64,000 bases of DNA, from positions 1 to 64,000 of the forward strand of contig JACGCM010001161.1 of NCBI GenBank assembly GCA_014058105.1. The letters are read 5' to 3'. The notes beneath the pieces were generated by a model that saw only the letters and a program-made list of their open reading frames with translations, searched no databases and was not told the origin of the DNA. The stretch comes from Kingdonia uniflora. Its lineage: Eukaryota; Streptophyta; Magnoliopsida; Ranunculales; Circaeasteraceae. Below, in pieces: positions 1-10,484 of the stretch (the stretch's first letter is position 1; each line of letters starts with the position of its first letter). A program made the position numbers and the translations under genes.

Positions 1-5
1 ACTTC

Positions 6-145
6 AAAAATGACTCACGTATTGCGTAGGCACTCTACGTCAAGAACGCCCCAGTATTGAGGGTCATTTTTACTTAAAAAATGACTCACGTATTTCGTGG
101 CGCTCTAATTCAAGAACGCTCTAGTATGTAACATTGTTAAGTCAA
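6..145. repeat. Imperfect 71-bp tandem repeat in the element's 3' region
   Basis: The stretch starting TGACTCACGTATT at 11 recurs at 82, and both copies continue with a shared pattern containing CAAGAACGC and TAGTAT. Copy one also has short inverted arms (AAAAATGAC against GTCATTTTT near 62-71). It lies downstream of integrase in the element's reading direction, in non-coding DNA. Confidence 0.7.
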
Positions 146-479
146 ACAAGTCGTTAGAAAACCTTTGTTATAAGTTTGTACAAGCATGTTACACTAGTGA
201 TTCCTTTTTGGAGATTCGTGGTTTCCAAGAAGACTTAGGTCTTCCTTATTACTATTCATAATATAGCGTTTTCATCCACGGGTCGTGAGATAAGGTATGG
301 TCCTTCCAAGTTTGGTTGGAGTTTGTCTTTGTTATGGTTCTGCGCTGTGGGGAAGACTTTCTTCATTACGTACTCCACCTCTTAAAACTCTCGTGGGCGG
401 ACTCGTTTATTAAAATTTCTTTTCATGGTCACCTAGTACCGTAGCATTGGGGAGGAGGCTTCCTCTCATGTTTCATCTA

Positions 480-1470
480 TCAAGTCTAGGTTTTTTGCGA
501 GGAGTCGATCGTTTACTTCACTGCGAACGATCAACGATCTGGTTGTGTTGGCAATAACTTCTGTGGGGAGCACTGCTTCAAATTGGTAGGTGAGCATAAA
601 CGGTGTGAAACCTGTGGACTTTCAGGGTATTGTTCAGTAGGACCATAAGACGTGAGGAAGCTCATCGACCCATCAACCTTTGGCTGCGTCCAACCTTTTG
701 TTGATGCCGTTAATTATCGTTTAGTTGGTTGCCTCGCCTGCTCGTTCCCCTGTGGGTACCTTGGGCTTGATGGCAGAATTTTGATATTATAGGGTCGTAC
801 GAATTCAGCGACCTTACTGCCTACGAACTGTGTGCCATTGTCCGTCATCAGGACCGCGGGGACGCCGAATCTTGTGATGATGTGCTTACACAGGAAGTTG
901 ATTACTTCTTCTCGTATGCGTGTGAGTGGAATAACATCGACCCATTTGGTGAAGTAATCAGTGGCGACCAACAACCACTTACACCTCCCACTTACCATGG
1001 GAAGTGCGCTGACAATGTCAAGTCCCCATTTTGCGAATGACCAAGGGTTAGATACTGTATGGAGGTATACAGCGGTGGCGTGGATTAGGTGCCCGTGAAA
1101 TTGACATTTGTTGCATTTTTTGGAATATTCTATGAAGTCTTGTCTTATCGAGGCCAATAGAGTCCCTATGTTCGTGCTTGTTAAGCCGTGGACTACCCAC
1201 AATATGTGCCCCTCAGACGCCCTTATAAATTTCTTCGATGACCGTCGTCACACGAGCGCATGCAATACAAGTGAGGTGTGGGGCGTACAGGCTCGTTCGG
1301 TAAAGCTTGTGGTTTATCACCGTATATTTCCTTGCTCTGTTACGGATACTTTCGGCTGCCGACTTGTCCTCTAGGAGAATGTGGGGTTCGTCTAAGAAGT
1401 CAATAAGTGGTCGTCGTCAATCAGCCTCTTCGTGTATGGCTTCACTGTCGATGAACATCATTTTTACCGT
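480..1470 (-). pseudogene. Gypsy integrase, broken
   Basis: The best-preserved part is an open frame at 714-1202 with the integrase core: a zinc-site remnant CNKCQ, a first catalytic Asp in GLDIV, a second in TDNGTQF, and then a region matching the usual catalytic Glu context but degraded (PQGNEQA). Upstream coding (about 1203-1470) resembles the H2C2 linker but has stops. Downstream coding (about 480-713) resembles the integrase C-terminal part (TGFTPF, LPTEV) in another frame. It would have inserted element cDNA into the genome; with these breaks it cannot. Confidence 0.85.
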
Positions 1471-1515
1471 GTGCTTCAGGGCGCTCGGCTGGTCGAGGAT
1501 TTTAACCTGGATTAT

Positions 1516-2397
1516 TCATAGCCGGTCACCGATGACTCTAGTTAAATATGTGAGGGCGTTAGAGTGCCTGTTCTCGCCTCGGTGAATGTGTTTTAGGCTG
1601 ACCTTGAACTTTTGAAGTCGTCGTTTCAAGATCTCTGTGTACTCAGCTATTTTTTCGTTTGCCTGAAACGTCCCGTTATGCTGGTTAACAACTAGTTGCG
1701 AGTTGATAAAGATGAAAATTTCTTCCACGCCCAGTGCCAACGCTGAATCTACTCCACACAACAGGGCTTCATATTTCGCTTCGTTATTGCTTTGGGGAAA
1801 ATTTACTCGTATGGCGTTCTCTATCTTATCGTCGCTTGGAGTGACTAAGACGATCCCCAAGCCAGAACCACCCGCGTTGACTGACTCGTCTGTGTAGAGT
1901 CGCCATCCTTTCGTATATGGGACCTCAGCTTCGTCGGTAGGAGGAACCTGGTCGTTGTCTTCCTCGTTGATCCGGTATTCGTCGTTAATAGGGAGATCGG
2001 CCAAGAGGTCTGCCACCACCTGTCCCTTGATGACTACCCGGGGCTCAAATCGAATATCAAACTCCCCCAAAGTGATTGCCCATTTTGCAATGCGGCGAGC
2101 CTTATCTTTCTTGGCAAAGACCTCGTATAGCGGCTGTGTGGTTATAACTTTGATTTTGTGTGCTTGGAAGTACGGTCGTAACTTCTGTGACGCGTACACC
2201 GGAGCGAGCGCTTGTTTTTCGACGGTGGAATACCGCAATTCTGCCCCTAAGAGGGTCTTGCTGATGAAGTATACTGGCTTCTCGGTTGTACCGTCTATTC
2301 GGACGAGAACCGCGCTGATGGACTCTTCTGTGTTGCCTAGGTACAAGCCTAATAGCTCGTATTCCTTTAGTGTACTGAGGATTGGCGGTGTGGCCAA
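1516..2397 (-). pseudogene. Gypsy RNase H plus second (archaeal-type) RNase H
   Basis: One open frame of 293 residues. The first half is the RT-linked RNase H (KPVYFISKTL, LRPYFQAH, ADLLADLP). The second half starts at YTDES, continues with GSGLGIVL and NNEAKYEAL, and ends near HRGENRHSNAL, the pattern of the additional archaeal-type RNase H known in Tat elements. The usual role is removal of RNA from the RNA/DNA hybrid during reverse transcription. The frame joins RT on its 5' side only through a frameshift. Confidence 0.87.
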
Positions 2398-2439
2398 ATA
2401 TCGTTACATGTCCTGGAAGGTAGCGTCGTATTCCTCATT

Positions 2440-3529
2440 CTATTGGCATTTCTTATTCTCCCGGATAGATTGAAATAATGGTCTGCATTTATGCGACGCT
2501 TTATAGATGAAACGTCCAAGTGTGGTTATTTTTGCTACGAGCGTCTGAATCTGCTTCAATGTCCGAGGGGATGGCATACATGCTAAGGCTCGGATTTGTT
2601 CGGGGTCGGCTTCTATGCCTCGTTGGGTGACCAGGTGCCTCAGGAACCTCCCCAAGGATACGTCAAAGCTGCACTTCTCCGGGTTTAGTCGCATTCGATA
2701 GTGTCTGAGCTTTGTGAATACAGTCTCGAGGTCGGCCAGGTGGTCGGTATGTAGCTTGCTTTTAACGAGCATGTCGTCGATGTAGACTTCCATTGTCTTA
2801 CCTAACTGTTCCTCAAACATTGTCGTGACCAGTCACTGAAATGTGGACCCTACATTTTTTAGGCCGAAGGGCATCACGGTATAGCAGTTCTAGCTCTGTT
2901 CTGTAGTGAAGGACGTACACTCGGTCTTCAACAGCCATAGGTATTTGGTTGTACCATGAGTAACCGTTTATAAATGATAGTCGTTCATGACCGGTCGTGG
3001 AATCTACTAGTCTTGTGATGAGGGGCATAGGGAAGCTATCCTTCAGACAGTTTCTGTTGAGGTTGGTGAAATCGATACAGACCCGTGTTTTACCATTCCT
3101 TTTGGGGACTGCTACCACGTTCGCTACCCATCGTGGGCAATCTACTGGTCTGATAAACCCTGCTTTGAATAATCTCGGAGCTGTTCGTCGTGGCTTTTGT
3201 TTAACGGGTGTTGCCTTGGTGTTTACGTGTAAGTGGTGACATGCAACGCTAGGATCGATGCCCAGCATTTCGTTAAACGACCAGGCAAAGACGTCCTTGT
3301 ACCGCCAGAGGAGAGTGATAAGGTCTGAGCGTTCTTCTTCTGTAAATAGTAAACCAATATAGGTAGTTCTCGTAGGGTCGTCGAGGTTAATCTTATCGAC
3401 CGGCTTTACGAGAGGTGTCCATTCTCTGCTAAACATGTTTATAATTACATTGTTTTGGTCAGAGGGCAGTTGTATATAAATTTCCTTATTATTTGGGTGG
3501 CCGGGAACGGGGGACGAGTCAACCGTCAT
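2440..3529 (-). pseudogene. Gypsy reverse transcriptase in two frames
   Basis: The N-terminal part (2813-3529) shows the pre-RT linker and the motifs GFIRPV, WVANVVAVPK, VCIDFTNLN and DSTTGHE. The C-terminal part (2440-2820) carries the catalytic box YIDDM at about residue 13 and then the connection region. The two parts are in different frames. Some expected residues before GFIRPV and between the DSTTGHE region and the catalytic box seem to be missing, so small deletions are likely. Confidence 0.88.
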
Positions 3530-3825
3530 GGGCTCGTTCCCTGTTCGCTGTTATTCCTCTATCTTTACACATTTCTTTTTTTTTCTTGAAGTTCTCAAGG
3601 GCAGCCAAGTTTTTAGAGAGTTGCGTAACAAATACGAGAGATGACTTGGTATCCCCGTATTTGGTGCGTGCCCAACTTCGTTGAGAATCTTATTACCTGA
3701 TGATAGGAAGATAGTATTGCCTTCATTGCATGGATTCATTCCTGTCCAAGGATGTCGTTGTAATGGACTGAGGGGCTATTGACGATGACGAATGTTGTTG
3801 ATATTACAATGGATCTGGCCTATGC

Positions 3826-4104
3826 CTAAGTGACGAGTTCCCCCACGACACGCTCGGTAGATCCGTTGAAGCCCGATATATCTGTCTTGGAAGGTGTCAT
3901 GCAATCTTGCATGTTCATGTTCTTCAGAGCGTCGTAATAAAGGATGTTTGCTCCACTTTCGGAGTCGACCAACATGCGTTTGACCAAGACTCCCCCGACC
4001 TTGATCCAAATGACCAAGGCATCTTCATGTAGCTGAGAGACCGATCCTATATCGTTGTCTATGAAGTAGATGGCTTGCCCGTGATATGTTTCTAGACCCG
4101 CCAT
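3826..4104 (-). pseudogene. Gypsy aspartic protease, altered active site
   Basis: A 92-residue frame with the protease pattern of Tat-type elements: KRMLVDSESGANILYYDAL, then SGFNGSTERVVGEL. The family active site reads D-S/T-G or a close variant; here the position after D-S is Glu, so activity is doubtful. It lies between gag and RT as expected. DNA at 3530-3825 on this strand links protease to RT and is too broken to read as one frame. Confidence 0.8.
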
Positions 4105-4451
4105 AATTCTATGGACCGTTCGCTGATTCTCGCTTAGTCGGTAACACTGCTTCGTAGAATTAGAGACAGTCTTATGGGATTGTGCCTTATTGATGTCTCA
4201 CATGATCATTTCACATACTGTCATGTGTCCCTGTATAAGGACGGTCGCTTCTGGTTCTGCGACGGCTTTGTAAGGGAACATGTGTTTGGGTGGGATTGGC
4301 CTTTTGAGTTACTGAGTGTAACGCCCTTTGCGAAACCATATCTTAGTTATGTTGATTAAATTGTAATACTCGGTAGCATGGTCGTACACTTCGTGGTGAG
4401 CACAATATGGTCGTCCTGGTCGGTCGACCTTTGGGCGCGGCTTCCTATAGT

Positions 4452-6097
4452 TCAGGTCTTCCTTAGCAATGACGAGGAGGTCTGCTCGTGTAATATTAAG
4501 TTCGTTGGGCGAGTAGCGAACTCATCGCACGGCTTTTGGTTTTCCTTTGTAGAAGGGGACTCAGCTTTACTCCGAGGGTCTTTATTTACTTGTCTTTGTT
4601 TCCTGCCTTCGTCAAACCCGCGCTGACTGTCGCTTGCGTTCCTCGGATATCCATACGTTTTTGGGCGCGCGATGGGCAATGGGGCGGAAGCGGTACTGAG
4701 GAGGGCAGCTGTCTGGGAGGCAGATGCGCGGTTGTCTGCTTCCACATTCTGGTACTTTCGCACTTTGTCATACAGACTTTTGAGTGTTTCGGGGCGCTTC
4801 ATGTGTAAGGCTTCGCGTAACTTCGAGCCGAGTAGGCAGGCGCCCATGAACGCTAGGCAAGCCGTCAGAGTGTCTACCCGCTCGATAAGGGTCAGCTCAT
4901 TCTTGAACCTCGTCAAAAAGGAATCGATAGTCTCCCCCACTTGCTGCTTGAGAGAAAACAGCTCTGCTAATTGCTTCTTGGATTGCTGGTTGTGTTGATA
5001 CTTTTTTACGAACACCAAAGAGAGTTGCTCGAATGTGGATATGGAGTTGGGTTTGAGGCTTTAAAACCAAGCGAGTGCCCCGTCGGAGAAGGTCGATGGG
5101 AACAGACGACACATGTACTCGTCGGTCTGGTGTTGTAGGTCAATGTTGTACTGGAATTTGAAGATATGTTGGCCTGGGTCTTGGCTCCCGGTGAAGGCCT
5201 CTATGTTCAGCCGGGAATAACTCTACCCGGGACATAATTCCTGATGGCTTCTATGAATGGTGTGTTATGTATCTTGCGTAGAGTCTCCTTGGTTAACTGC
5301 TTGGCCGGGTAGTTGTTTTGCATACTTCTGATTAATGCTTCTATGGAGGCGGCCGTTAGCGGTAGGTGGTCGTTCCTGCCGACGTCTCTTCTTGGTCTGC
5401 GTCCTTGGATTGAGGACTCATCGTAGTAACCGTCCTCGTTTAGCTCAGATAGGTGTTCATACGGAGGCGTTCCCAGGTACCGCTCATGAAATCGGTCGTT
5501 GTAGGTGGGGTTCCATTCTTGATACTGGCTGTTGCCATACTCGGTTGGGTAGGATGGGTCGTCGGGGCTGTATTGTTGATGCCCATGAGGGATATTTGCA
5601 TAGTCGTTATCGTACGAGGCTCCTAAATGTGTCACTGGCGCGGGGGACGCATATTGTGGTATTGCGTGGCGTAACGGTCAGGTGGTCGAGGGCCGGTGTA
5701 GCTAAGTCGGTCGCTGGCGTTGCCTGCCGACCTGTTGTAGTGGGATAACTGGAGGCATTACTGTTCCCCGAGGCACTGGGTACGGGTTGTAAACTGGTGT
5801 GGGCTGGTGCTAGTATATCGGCTCGTATACTGGTGGCAGATAGAGGTGAGTATTATGGTTGGGATTGTCGGGGGCCACGTCATGAGGCATAGAGTCGCCG
5901 ACAGATACGGACGGCGTGGAGGCACTAGCTGGCGCTTGATGTCTAACGAGGAGGGTTTCTCTCATCTCGTCGTTTGCCACTTGGAGCTGACGAATATGGT
6001 CTTCCTTTGTTAACATTTGCTCTTGCAACTGTAGGAGCACAGCTCGCATCTCTGCCATAGCTTGCTGCTGGGTCTTGTTTCGTGTATAAACCACCAT
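4452..6097 (-). pseudogene. Gypsy gag, frameshifted
   Basis: The likely start is the ATG at 6097 (MVVYTRNKTQQQ), about 35 bases inside the primer-binding site. The first part (5810-6097) is Gln-rich and coiled-coil-like, the middle part (5207-5635) is Tyr/Pro-rich, and the part at 4452-5018 matches the retrotransposon gag core (YQHNQQSKKQLAELFSL, GETIDSFLTRF). At least two frame changes and a stop separate these parts. Gag normally forms the cytoplasmic particle around element RNA. Confidence 0.83.
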
Positions 6098-6130
6098 CTT
6101 CGCGTGGTTTTGATAGAGTTTGCAATCGCG

Positions 6131-6148
6131 TGAACGCAGACGGCGCCA
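6131..6148 (-). other. Primer-binding site of Gypsy element 1
   Basis: Read on the minus strand, TGGCGCCGTCTGCG starts two bases after the LTR end. The second Gypsy element in this window has the closely similar TTGGCACCGTCTGTG in the same place, which supports the call. I cannot name the primer tRNA with confidence. Confidence 0.8.
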
Positions 6149-6150
6149 AT

Positions 6151-7044
6151 TGTAGTCTCCGTGATCTTCGCGGGGACGACAATGAGTGGTTGAGGGCTTT
6201 AGGCTTGACGCGTCTCACCGGAGGAGGGCACCACTCACTCTCTCCGGATCTCTTTCTTCTCTCCCTTTTCAGCTGCTAGGGTTTCTTTAGGGAAGGGTAA
6301 GGTTCTAAAAAAATGGTCCCTTCTTAGGTCAATTTATATCCTTATTTATAGGGAGAGTCCTGACCTAGAAGTTCTAGGGTGTAGAGTGGTTAGCAGGAGC
6401 GTGCTCCTACAGTAACTGAGTGTTCTGAAATGTGGTGTGAGTACGGACGGCATCAAATGTAAATGCCTAACTCCGTATAGGGGTGGAATCGACCTTACAC
6501 CAAAGTGGGTTTAAGGATTTGAATAAGAGAGAGAGATTAGGAGACAACAGTTACGTGGAGTCCCGTAAATAGGATGTTCCACGGCCTTGGTAGAGGATTT
6601 TAATGTTAGTAAGATAATATATATAGATGTGATTTCAATATAGTCGAATATTACAATATGATTAGGATACTGGGTGTAAATCGAGTAAATGCTCGGAGCT
6701 TCTGTGGGAGGAGAATCTGAACCCTTTCCCTTTGTCTCACCTCCTCTATTTATTTATAGACATAGGGAGGTGAAAACCTAGGGGAGGGGTTAAGTTACAA
6801 TTCTACCTTTTATAGAGCTGTATTCCACCTTCTAACTTCACATTACAGCTGTCCCTTACTGTCTTTGTTACAGGTCGCATGCTGACGTGTCAGGCTCGAT
6901 CCGGAAGAGGTCGACGGTTGAATCGGCTTCCTTTCTAGTTTCTGCTTGTGGTGGCTCTCTGGTCGATATCGACAATAGTAGAGACTTTGAGGTCTTGATC
7001 GAGTGTTGATCGAGAAGCTCTACCAGATCGAGGAGGTTACTACA
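6151..7044 (-). repeat. 5' LTR of Gypsy element 1 (894 bp)
   Basis: It begins TGTAGT and ends ACTACA on the plus strand, a 6-bp perfect inverted terminus, and its left end abuts the primer-binding site. The base after the right end starts GAGATTG, which also occurs inside the neighbouring GFA gene's 3' region (see 7921), so the right boundary is well supported. The matching 3' LTR is outside the window, so the target duplication (expected GAGAT) cannot be confirmed here. Confidence 0.85.
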
Positions 7045-7200
7045 GAGATTGCAGCTGATGTATAAGTGTTATGAGTTTTGCTTGTTGTCTTCATGAGGAA
7101 AATCATGCTTGTTTGTTTGTCTTAACCAGTGTTTATGATCTTGACTTACATATATGTTATTGTACCTGAACTTAGATCGTAAAAGATCAGTTACAAGGTC
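7045..7200 (+). pseudogene. Duplicated 3' UTR of a GFA/CENP-V gene copy, cut by the Gypsy LTR
   Basis: From its first base this stretch aligns with 7921 onward (GAGATTG, GATGTATA, AATGCTTGTTTG/CATGCTTGTTTG, TTGTCTTAACC, GACTTACATATATG) with small differences. That sequence starts about 20 bases after the stop codon of the GFA gene. It therefore looks like the 3' UTR of an upstream tandem copy whose body was separated from it by the retrotransposon. Confidence 0.72.
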
Positions 7201-7458
7201 GTTATACAAATTCTGGATTTCCATCTTTCTTTTTTTTGTTTCCTGGCCAGTCTGGACTTATTATGCCTCCAAATCTTTGAACTTTTTACTTACTCTGTAG
7301 TTTTGCACTTTCTGCTGATTTGTATGACTATCAAGTGAAAATTGCTTCGGAGGAGGATATGTTAATACTAGATATTTTTGCAAATTCGAAAATGAACAGT
7401 ACTTTATAATTCCTTCATGTATTAACATATACGGTTTGAAAACTATTATTTTGAAGGA
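7201..7458 (+). other. Region upstream of the GFA gene
   Basis: AT-rich sequence presumed to hold the promoter and leader. A 16-base match, CTTTATAATTCCTTCA, near 7403 is also found inside the coding region near 7590, possibly a scrap of the duplicated copy or chance. No TATA box can be assigned with confidence. Confidence 0.35.
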
Positions 7459-7899
7459 ATGGAGTTCGAAAGAATGGTTCACAACGGAGGTTGTCATTGT
7501 GGGAAAGTTAGGTGGGAAGCCCAAGCTCCACAAAGTGTTACTGCATGGAGTTGCAACTGTTCCGAATGCTCAATGAGAGGTAACACACACTTTATAATTC
7601 CTTCAACATGTTTCAAGCTATTGAGAGAGTCCGAACAGTTCCTATCAACCTACACCTTTGGGACACATACCTCAAAGCACACCTTCTGCAAGGTTTGTGG
7701 CATAACTTCATTCTATGTACCGCGTTCAAACCCTGACGGGGTTGCAGTTACTGTCAAATGTGTAGATCCTGGGACACTGAACCATTTCGAGATAAAGTAT
7801 TTTGATGGAAGAAACTGGGATAGGTCATATGAGAAATCTTCAATTGCATCTTTATCGAAATTGGAGACCGAAAATCCCATAGCCAATGATTCCAACTAA
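7459..7899 (+). CDS. GFA/CENP-V domain protein (Mss4-like fold)
   Basis: A single intronless frame of 146 residues. The zinc-ligand pattern of the glutathione-dependent formaldehyde-activating (GFA)/CENP-V family is complete: GGCHCGKVRW with Cys 12 and 14, a CNCSEC cluster with Cys 32, 34 and 37, and FCKVCG with Cys 77 and 80. The length fits the one-domain plant proteins of this family, whose substrate is not settled; several were annotated as carbon-sulfur lyases by similarity. No signal peptide or membrane segment is seen, so it is probably cytosolic. The start ATG opens the frame just before the domain (MEFERMVHNGG). Its 3' flank is duplicated at 7045, on the other side of the gene. Function beyond metal binding is inference. 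Confidence 0.88.
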   Translation: MEFERMVHNGGCHCGKVRWEAQAPQSVTAWSCNCSECSMRGNTHFIIPSTCFKLLRESEQFLSTYTFGTHTSKHTFCKVCGITSFYVPRSNPDGVAVTVKCVDPGTLNHFEIKYFDGRNWDRSYEKSSIASLSKLETENPIANDSN

Positions 7900-8085
7900 A
7901 AGGGTTTCCAAGTAAAGAAAGAGATTGTAGCAGATGTATAGGTGTTAAGAGTTTGCTTATTGTCTTCGTAAGGAGGAAAATAATGCTTGTTTGTTTGTCT
8001 TAACCTGTGTTTATGTTGACTTACATATATGTAATTGTATCTGAACTTACCTGGTAAAAGATTAGTTAGTGTTTATGTAAAGGGG
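7900..8085 (+). repeat. 3' flank of the GFA gene, second member of a direct repeat
   Basis: From 7921 it matches the block at 7045-7200 for roughly 130 bases with scattered substitutions and small gaps. It belongs to the transcribed 3' region of the intact gene by position. Confidence 0.7.
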
Positions 8086-8240
8086 AGGATTTATAGACAC
8101 TCACAACCAACCACTCATCTAATAGATTGTTGATTTGCTATATTGGGAAATGAGATAGAAAACTTATATTAGGCCATGTCGTATTTCTCTCTCTTACAAA
8201 CAAAGAATTCAAATCACTCTTACATTATTCGTCCTCTTGT

Positions 8241-8261
8241 CTCTCTCTCTCTCTCTCTCTC
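8241..8261. repeat. CT microsatellite
   Basis: About ten CT units in a region (8086-8690) that otherwise shows no gene. The region could be the leader of the PMD relic that follows. Confidence 0.9.
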
Positions 8262-8692
8262 CACCATTAGAGGTGTAATTAGGGGGTTTTGAATTAAATC
8301 TCTCCTCTTTGTTCCTGTATATCTCTCGAATAGTTTCTCTCTCCATCTCGAAACTTATCAGTCACATTATCATTAGATGCAAAATTGGGTTTGAGAGCTC
8401 TGTAATTAGTTGTTGTTGATTGGAGAACTGTAGTGGACATTAGTTCGTTGGGGCTTCCTTTAATTTGGGGGTTTCATTCAAGAATCTAGGATTTGTTGTT
8501 GTTGGAGATTGTTGTTGGTGATTGTTGTTATTGGAGATTGTTGTTGAAGAGTGTTTCATCTTCAACAGTTTATTGGAGATTGTTGTTGTTTGTGTCACAA
8601 AGAAGGGATTTCTCCGTCTATTCCAAGGTATGTTTGTGGTGGTCAATCCCCAATTTATATTCATGAGGCTTTGATGAAACAATTGTAATCCT

Positions 8693-9440
8693 ATGGATGT
8701 ATTTGAAAAAAAACAAATATTGGTTCTTTTCCCGCGTAAATGGTTTCGGGCTGATGAGAGTAATTGCCAACGCAGTGATGGGGGTAATTGTGAAGGTGAG
8801 GGGGCTGCAAACAACGAAGATGTAGGACTTATTGATAATAGCTTGCTCAGGAGCTTCAACTTCCATAGAGCGAGGTCGATCGCGCTAGGGCAGGTATACT
8901 ATTTAATTATTATTGTTCCCATTATTGTTTGCTACAGTTTGGAAATTTAAATAGTTATATTTTCTTTGTTAATCTCATTTTTCTGACATAATCGATGTTA
9001 TTGTTATGGAAAAGCCGTGCTTTCATGTTCACCATCACCCGTCAACGTGGGATCTTACGAGGGAACTACAAATTGTCCAAGAATTGATTAAGTTGAAGGG
9101 TTTAGATAGAATTGGGGCTATATCGTATGACTATTATAACTCCGGGCTTATTTCTGTTTTTGCTGCTGGCAGCCGAAAACTAATTGTTCCATTTCAAATG
9201 GGGAGAGATGACTTTAACTTTGGATGATGTAGAGTAATTGATTGGGTTAGTTGTAGATGGTGATGCCACGGTAGTTGGTGGTACTTGAGGATTCCCTACC
9301 CTTGTTGATGTTTTCCAGAAGAATCTTTTGCTAGTTGTTGCTAACTTCAAAACTATGAAAGTTGGTGGTAAAGAGAATTATTTGTCACTGTCTAAACTAA
9401 GAGACAAAGTTTATCCCAAATATCGCAAGTCATATTAACC
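8693..9440 (+). pseudogene. Plant mobile domain (PMD / MAIN-like) relic
   Basis: Two or more pieces fit the PMD family. The first ends LLRSFNFHRARSIALGQ at about 8890, followed by a plausible intron (GTATAC to about 9005). The second (from 9006) contains HHHPSTWDL and GLDRIGAISYDYYNSGLISV, and then, after a frame change near 9170, the diagnostic stretch WGEMTLTLDDVE, a stop, LIGLVVDGD, a second stop and LSLSKLRDKVYPKY. PMD proteins are either MAIN/MAIL genome-integrity proteins or captured transposon cargo. With at least two stops and a frame change this copy is dead. Confidence 0.75.
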
Positions 9441-9499
9441 AAATTATTAGAAATAAGATTGGAGGCACTATCATAATTTTTACCTTCCCCGGAGAAAGT

Positions 9500-10088
9500 C
9501 ATCGAACGTCTCTTTACAGATCTTCTCTTCTTTATTGATCTACAATCTTCCTTCTTATGACCAACTTTACCGTAATTCCAACAAATATCTTGTTGATTGC
9601 AATTTCATGCCTTAATACGCCTTTTGCTTCCATTCTCAATATGTGAAGCTCTCTTTCTTCTAACTTCGACATCCAAGTATTTACCCGATGTTAACAACAA
9701 AGCTCCAAGAGGTATTACGCGAGAATCATCACCAAAGACTTTAACCACGTCGCTGAAAGTAGCCCGCTTAAGAGAATTTGAAATACTCGTAACACATTTC
9801 TGATAATTTAAATCACTCGAAGTTGATTCAAACATCTTTGATAGTTTGTCCATCATCTCTAACACGGTACTCACTATAGGCAATTTAGAATAAATAGAAC
9901 TTGAGAGTGTTGAACGAACTTTACCAAGAACATCTTGATCTAAAGCTCCCACTCGTTTGCTTCGCCGAAATCTCTCCTAGAAGAAAATCACAATCCCTTA
10001 CATATAGAAAATCCTCTACTTGTATCTTCCAAATCCCAAAGTTCAATCCATTAAATTTATTGATTTCTAATTTCTCCATATCGGCCAT
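9500..10088 (-). pseudogene. Ty1/Copia gag fragment
   Basis: On the minus strand an ATG at 10088 opens MADMEKLEINKFNGLNF, the typical Copia gag start. After a frame break a 115-residue frame (9605-9952) follows, and then a CCHC zinc knuckle in which CWNYGKVGHKKEDC has the second Cys replaced by Tyr (about 9530-9595). Pol is missing, apart from unreadable sequence near 9440-9500. Confidence 0.8.
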
Positions 10089-10117
10089 CGCTCTAATCAC
10101 ACAAGCCCTAACCTTGC

Positions 10118-10129
10118 GCTCTAATACCA
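10118..10129 (-). other. Copia primer-binding site
   Basis: The minus strand reads TGGTATTAGAGC, one base from the initiator-Met tRNA complement TGGTATCAGAGC used by many Copia elements. It lies two bases from the LTR end. Confidence 0.85.
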
Positions 10130-10131
10130 GT

Positions 10132-10480
10132 TGTTAGGAATCAAGGTAGCTAATTCCAATCCCTCGCCCCAAGAACGATAAACGGAAACACCAATTGAGA
10201 AATTAAACTAAATCAGAACACAATGATTTACCCGGAGGAGAAAAGTAGAAAAACCCTTACAGGTGAAAAACCACTCCCCGCGAACAATCCACTATAATCA
10301 AACGGGTTATAATGATCTCTCCAAGTTTTTCAAGCGTTAATGGAGTCTCTCAAATTTTAGGTCTCTCTAAAATTAAACTCACCAAGAAGGCTAACAAAAT
10401 AACCCAAGTCCTTTTTATATACTAGGGAACTAAAAATACAAGTAGAACGGATCTTGAGGCAAACCCAATCACTCAGAAGA
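10132..10480 (-). repeat. Copia 5' LTR, truncated on its far side
   Basis: It starts TGTTAGGAATC next to the primer-binding site. On the minus strand a TATA box TATATAAAAAGG lies near 10413-10425, as expected for an LTR promoter. The outer end is not seen because LINE coding sequence begins at about 10485; the exact junction is uncertain. A CTAACA at 10391 mirrors the TGTTAG start but would leave the TATA box outside, so I do not use it as the end. Confidence 0.6.
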
Positions 10481-10484
10481 TAAC

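Larger units (their letters stand above)
1..7044 (-). mobile_element. Ty3/Gypsy retrotransposon, Tat-type, partial (3' LTR beyond window start)
   Basis: On the minus strand the order is LTR, primer-binding site, gag, protease, reverse transcriptase, RNase H, a second RNase H and integrase. RT-RNaseH-integrase order defines Ty3/Gypsy, and an extra archaeal-type RNase H between the first RNase H and integrase is known from the Tat lineage (Ogre/Retand relatives). The primer-binding site begins TGGCGCC. All coding parts are broken by frameshifts or stops, so the copy is dead. The inner end of the 3' LTR is not in view, so the element extends left of base 1. Confidence 0.93.

Noticed and set aside
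10391..10396. CTAACA as the outer end of the Copia LTR
   Set aside because: It mirrors the TGTTAG start but would exclude the TATA box at 10413-10425.
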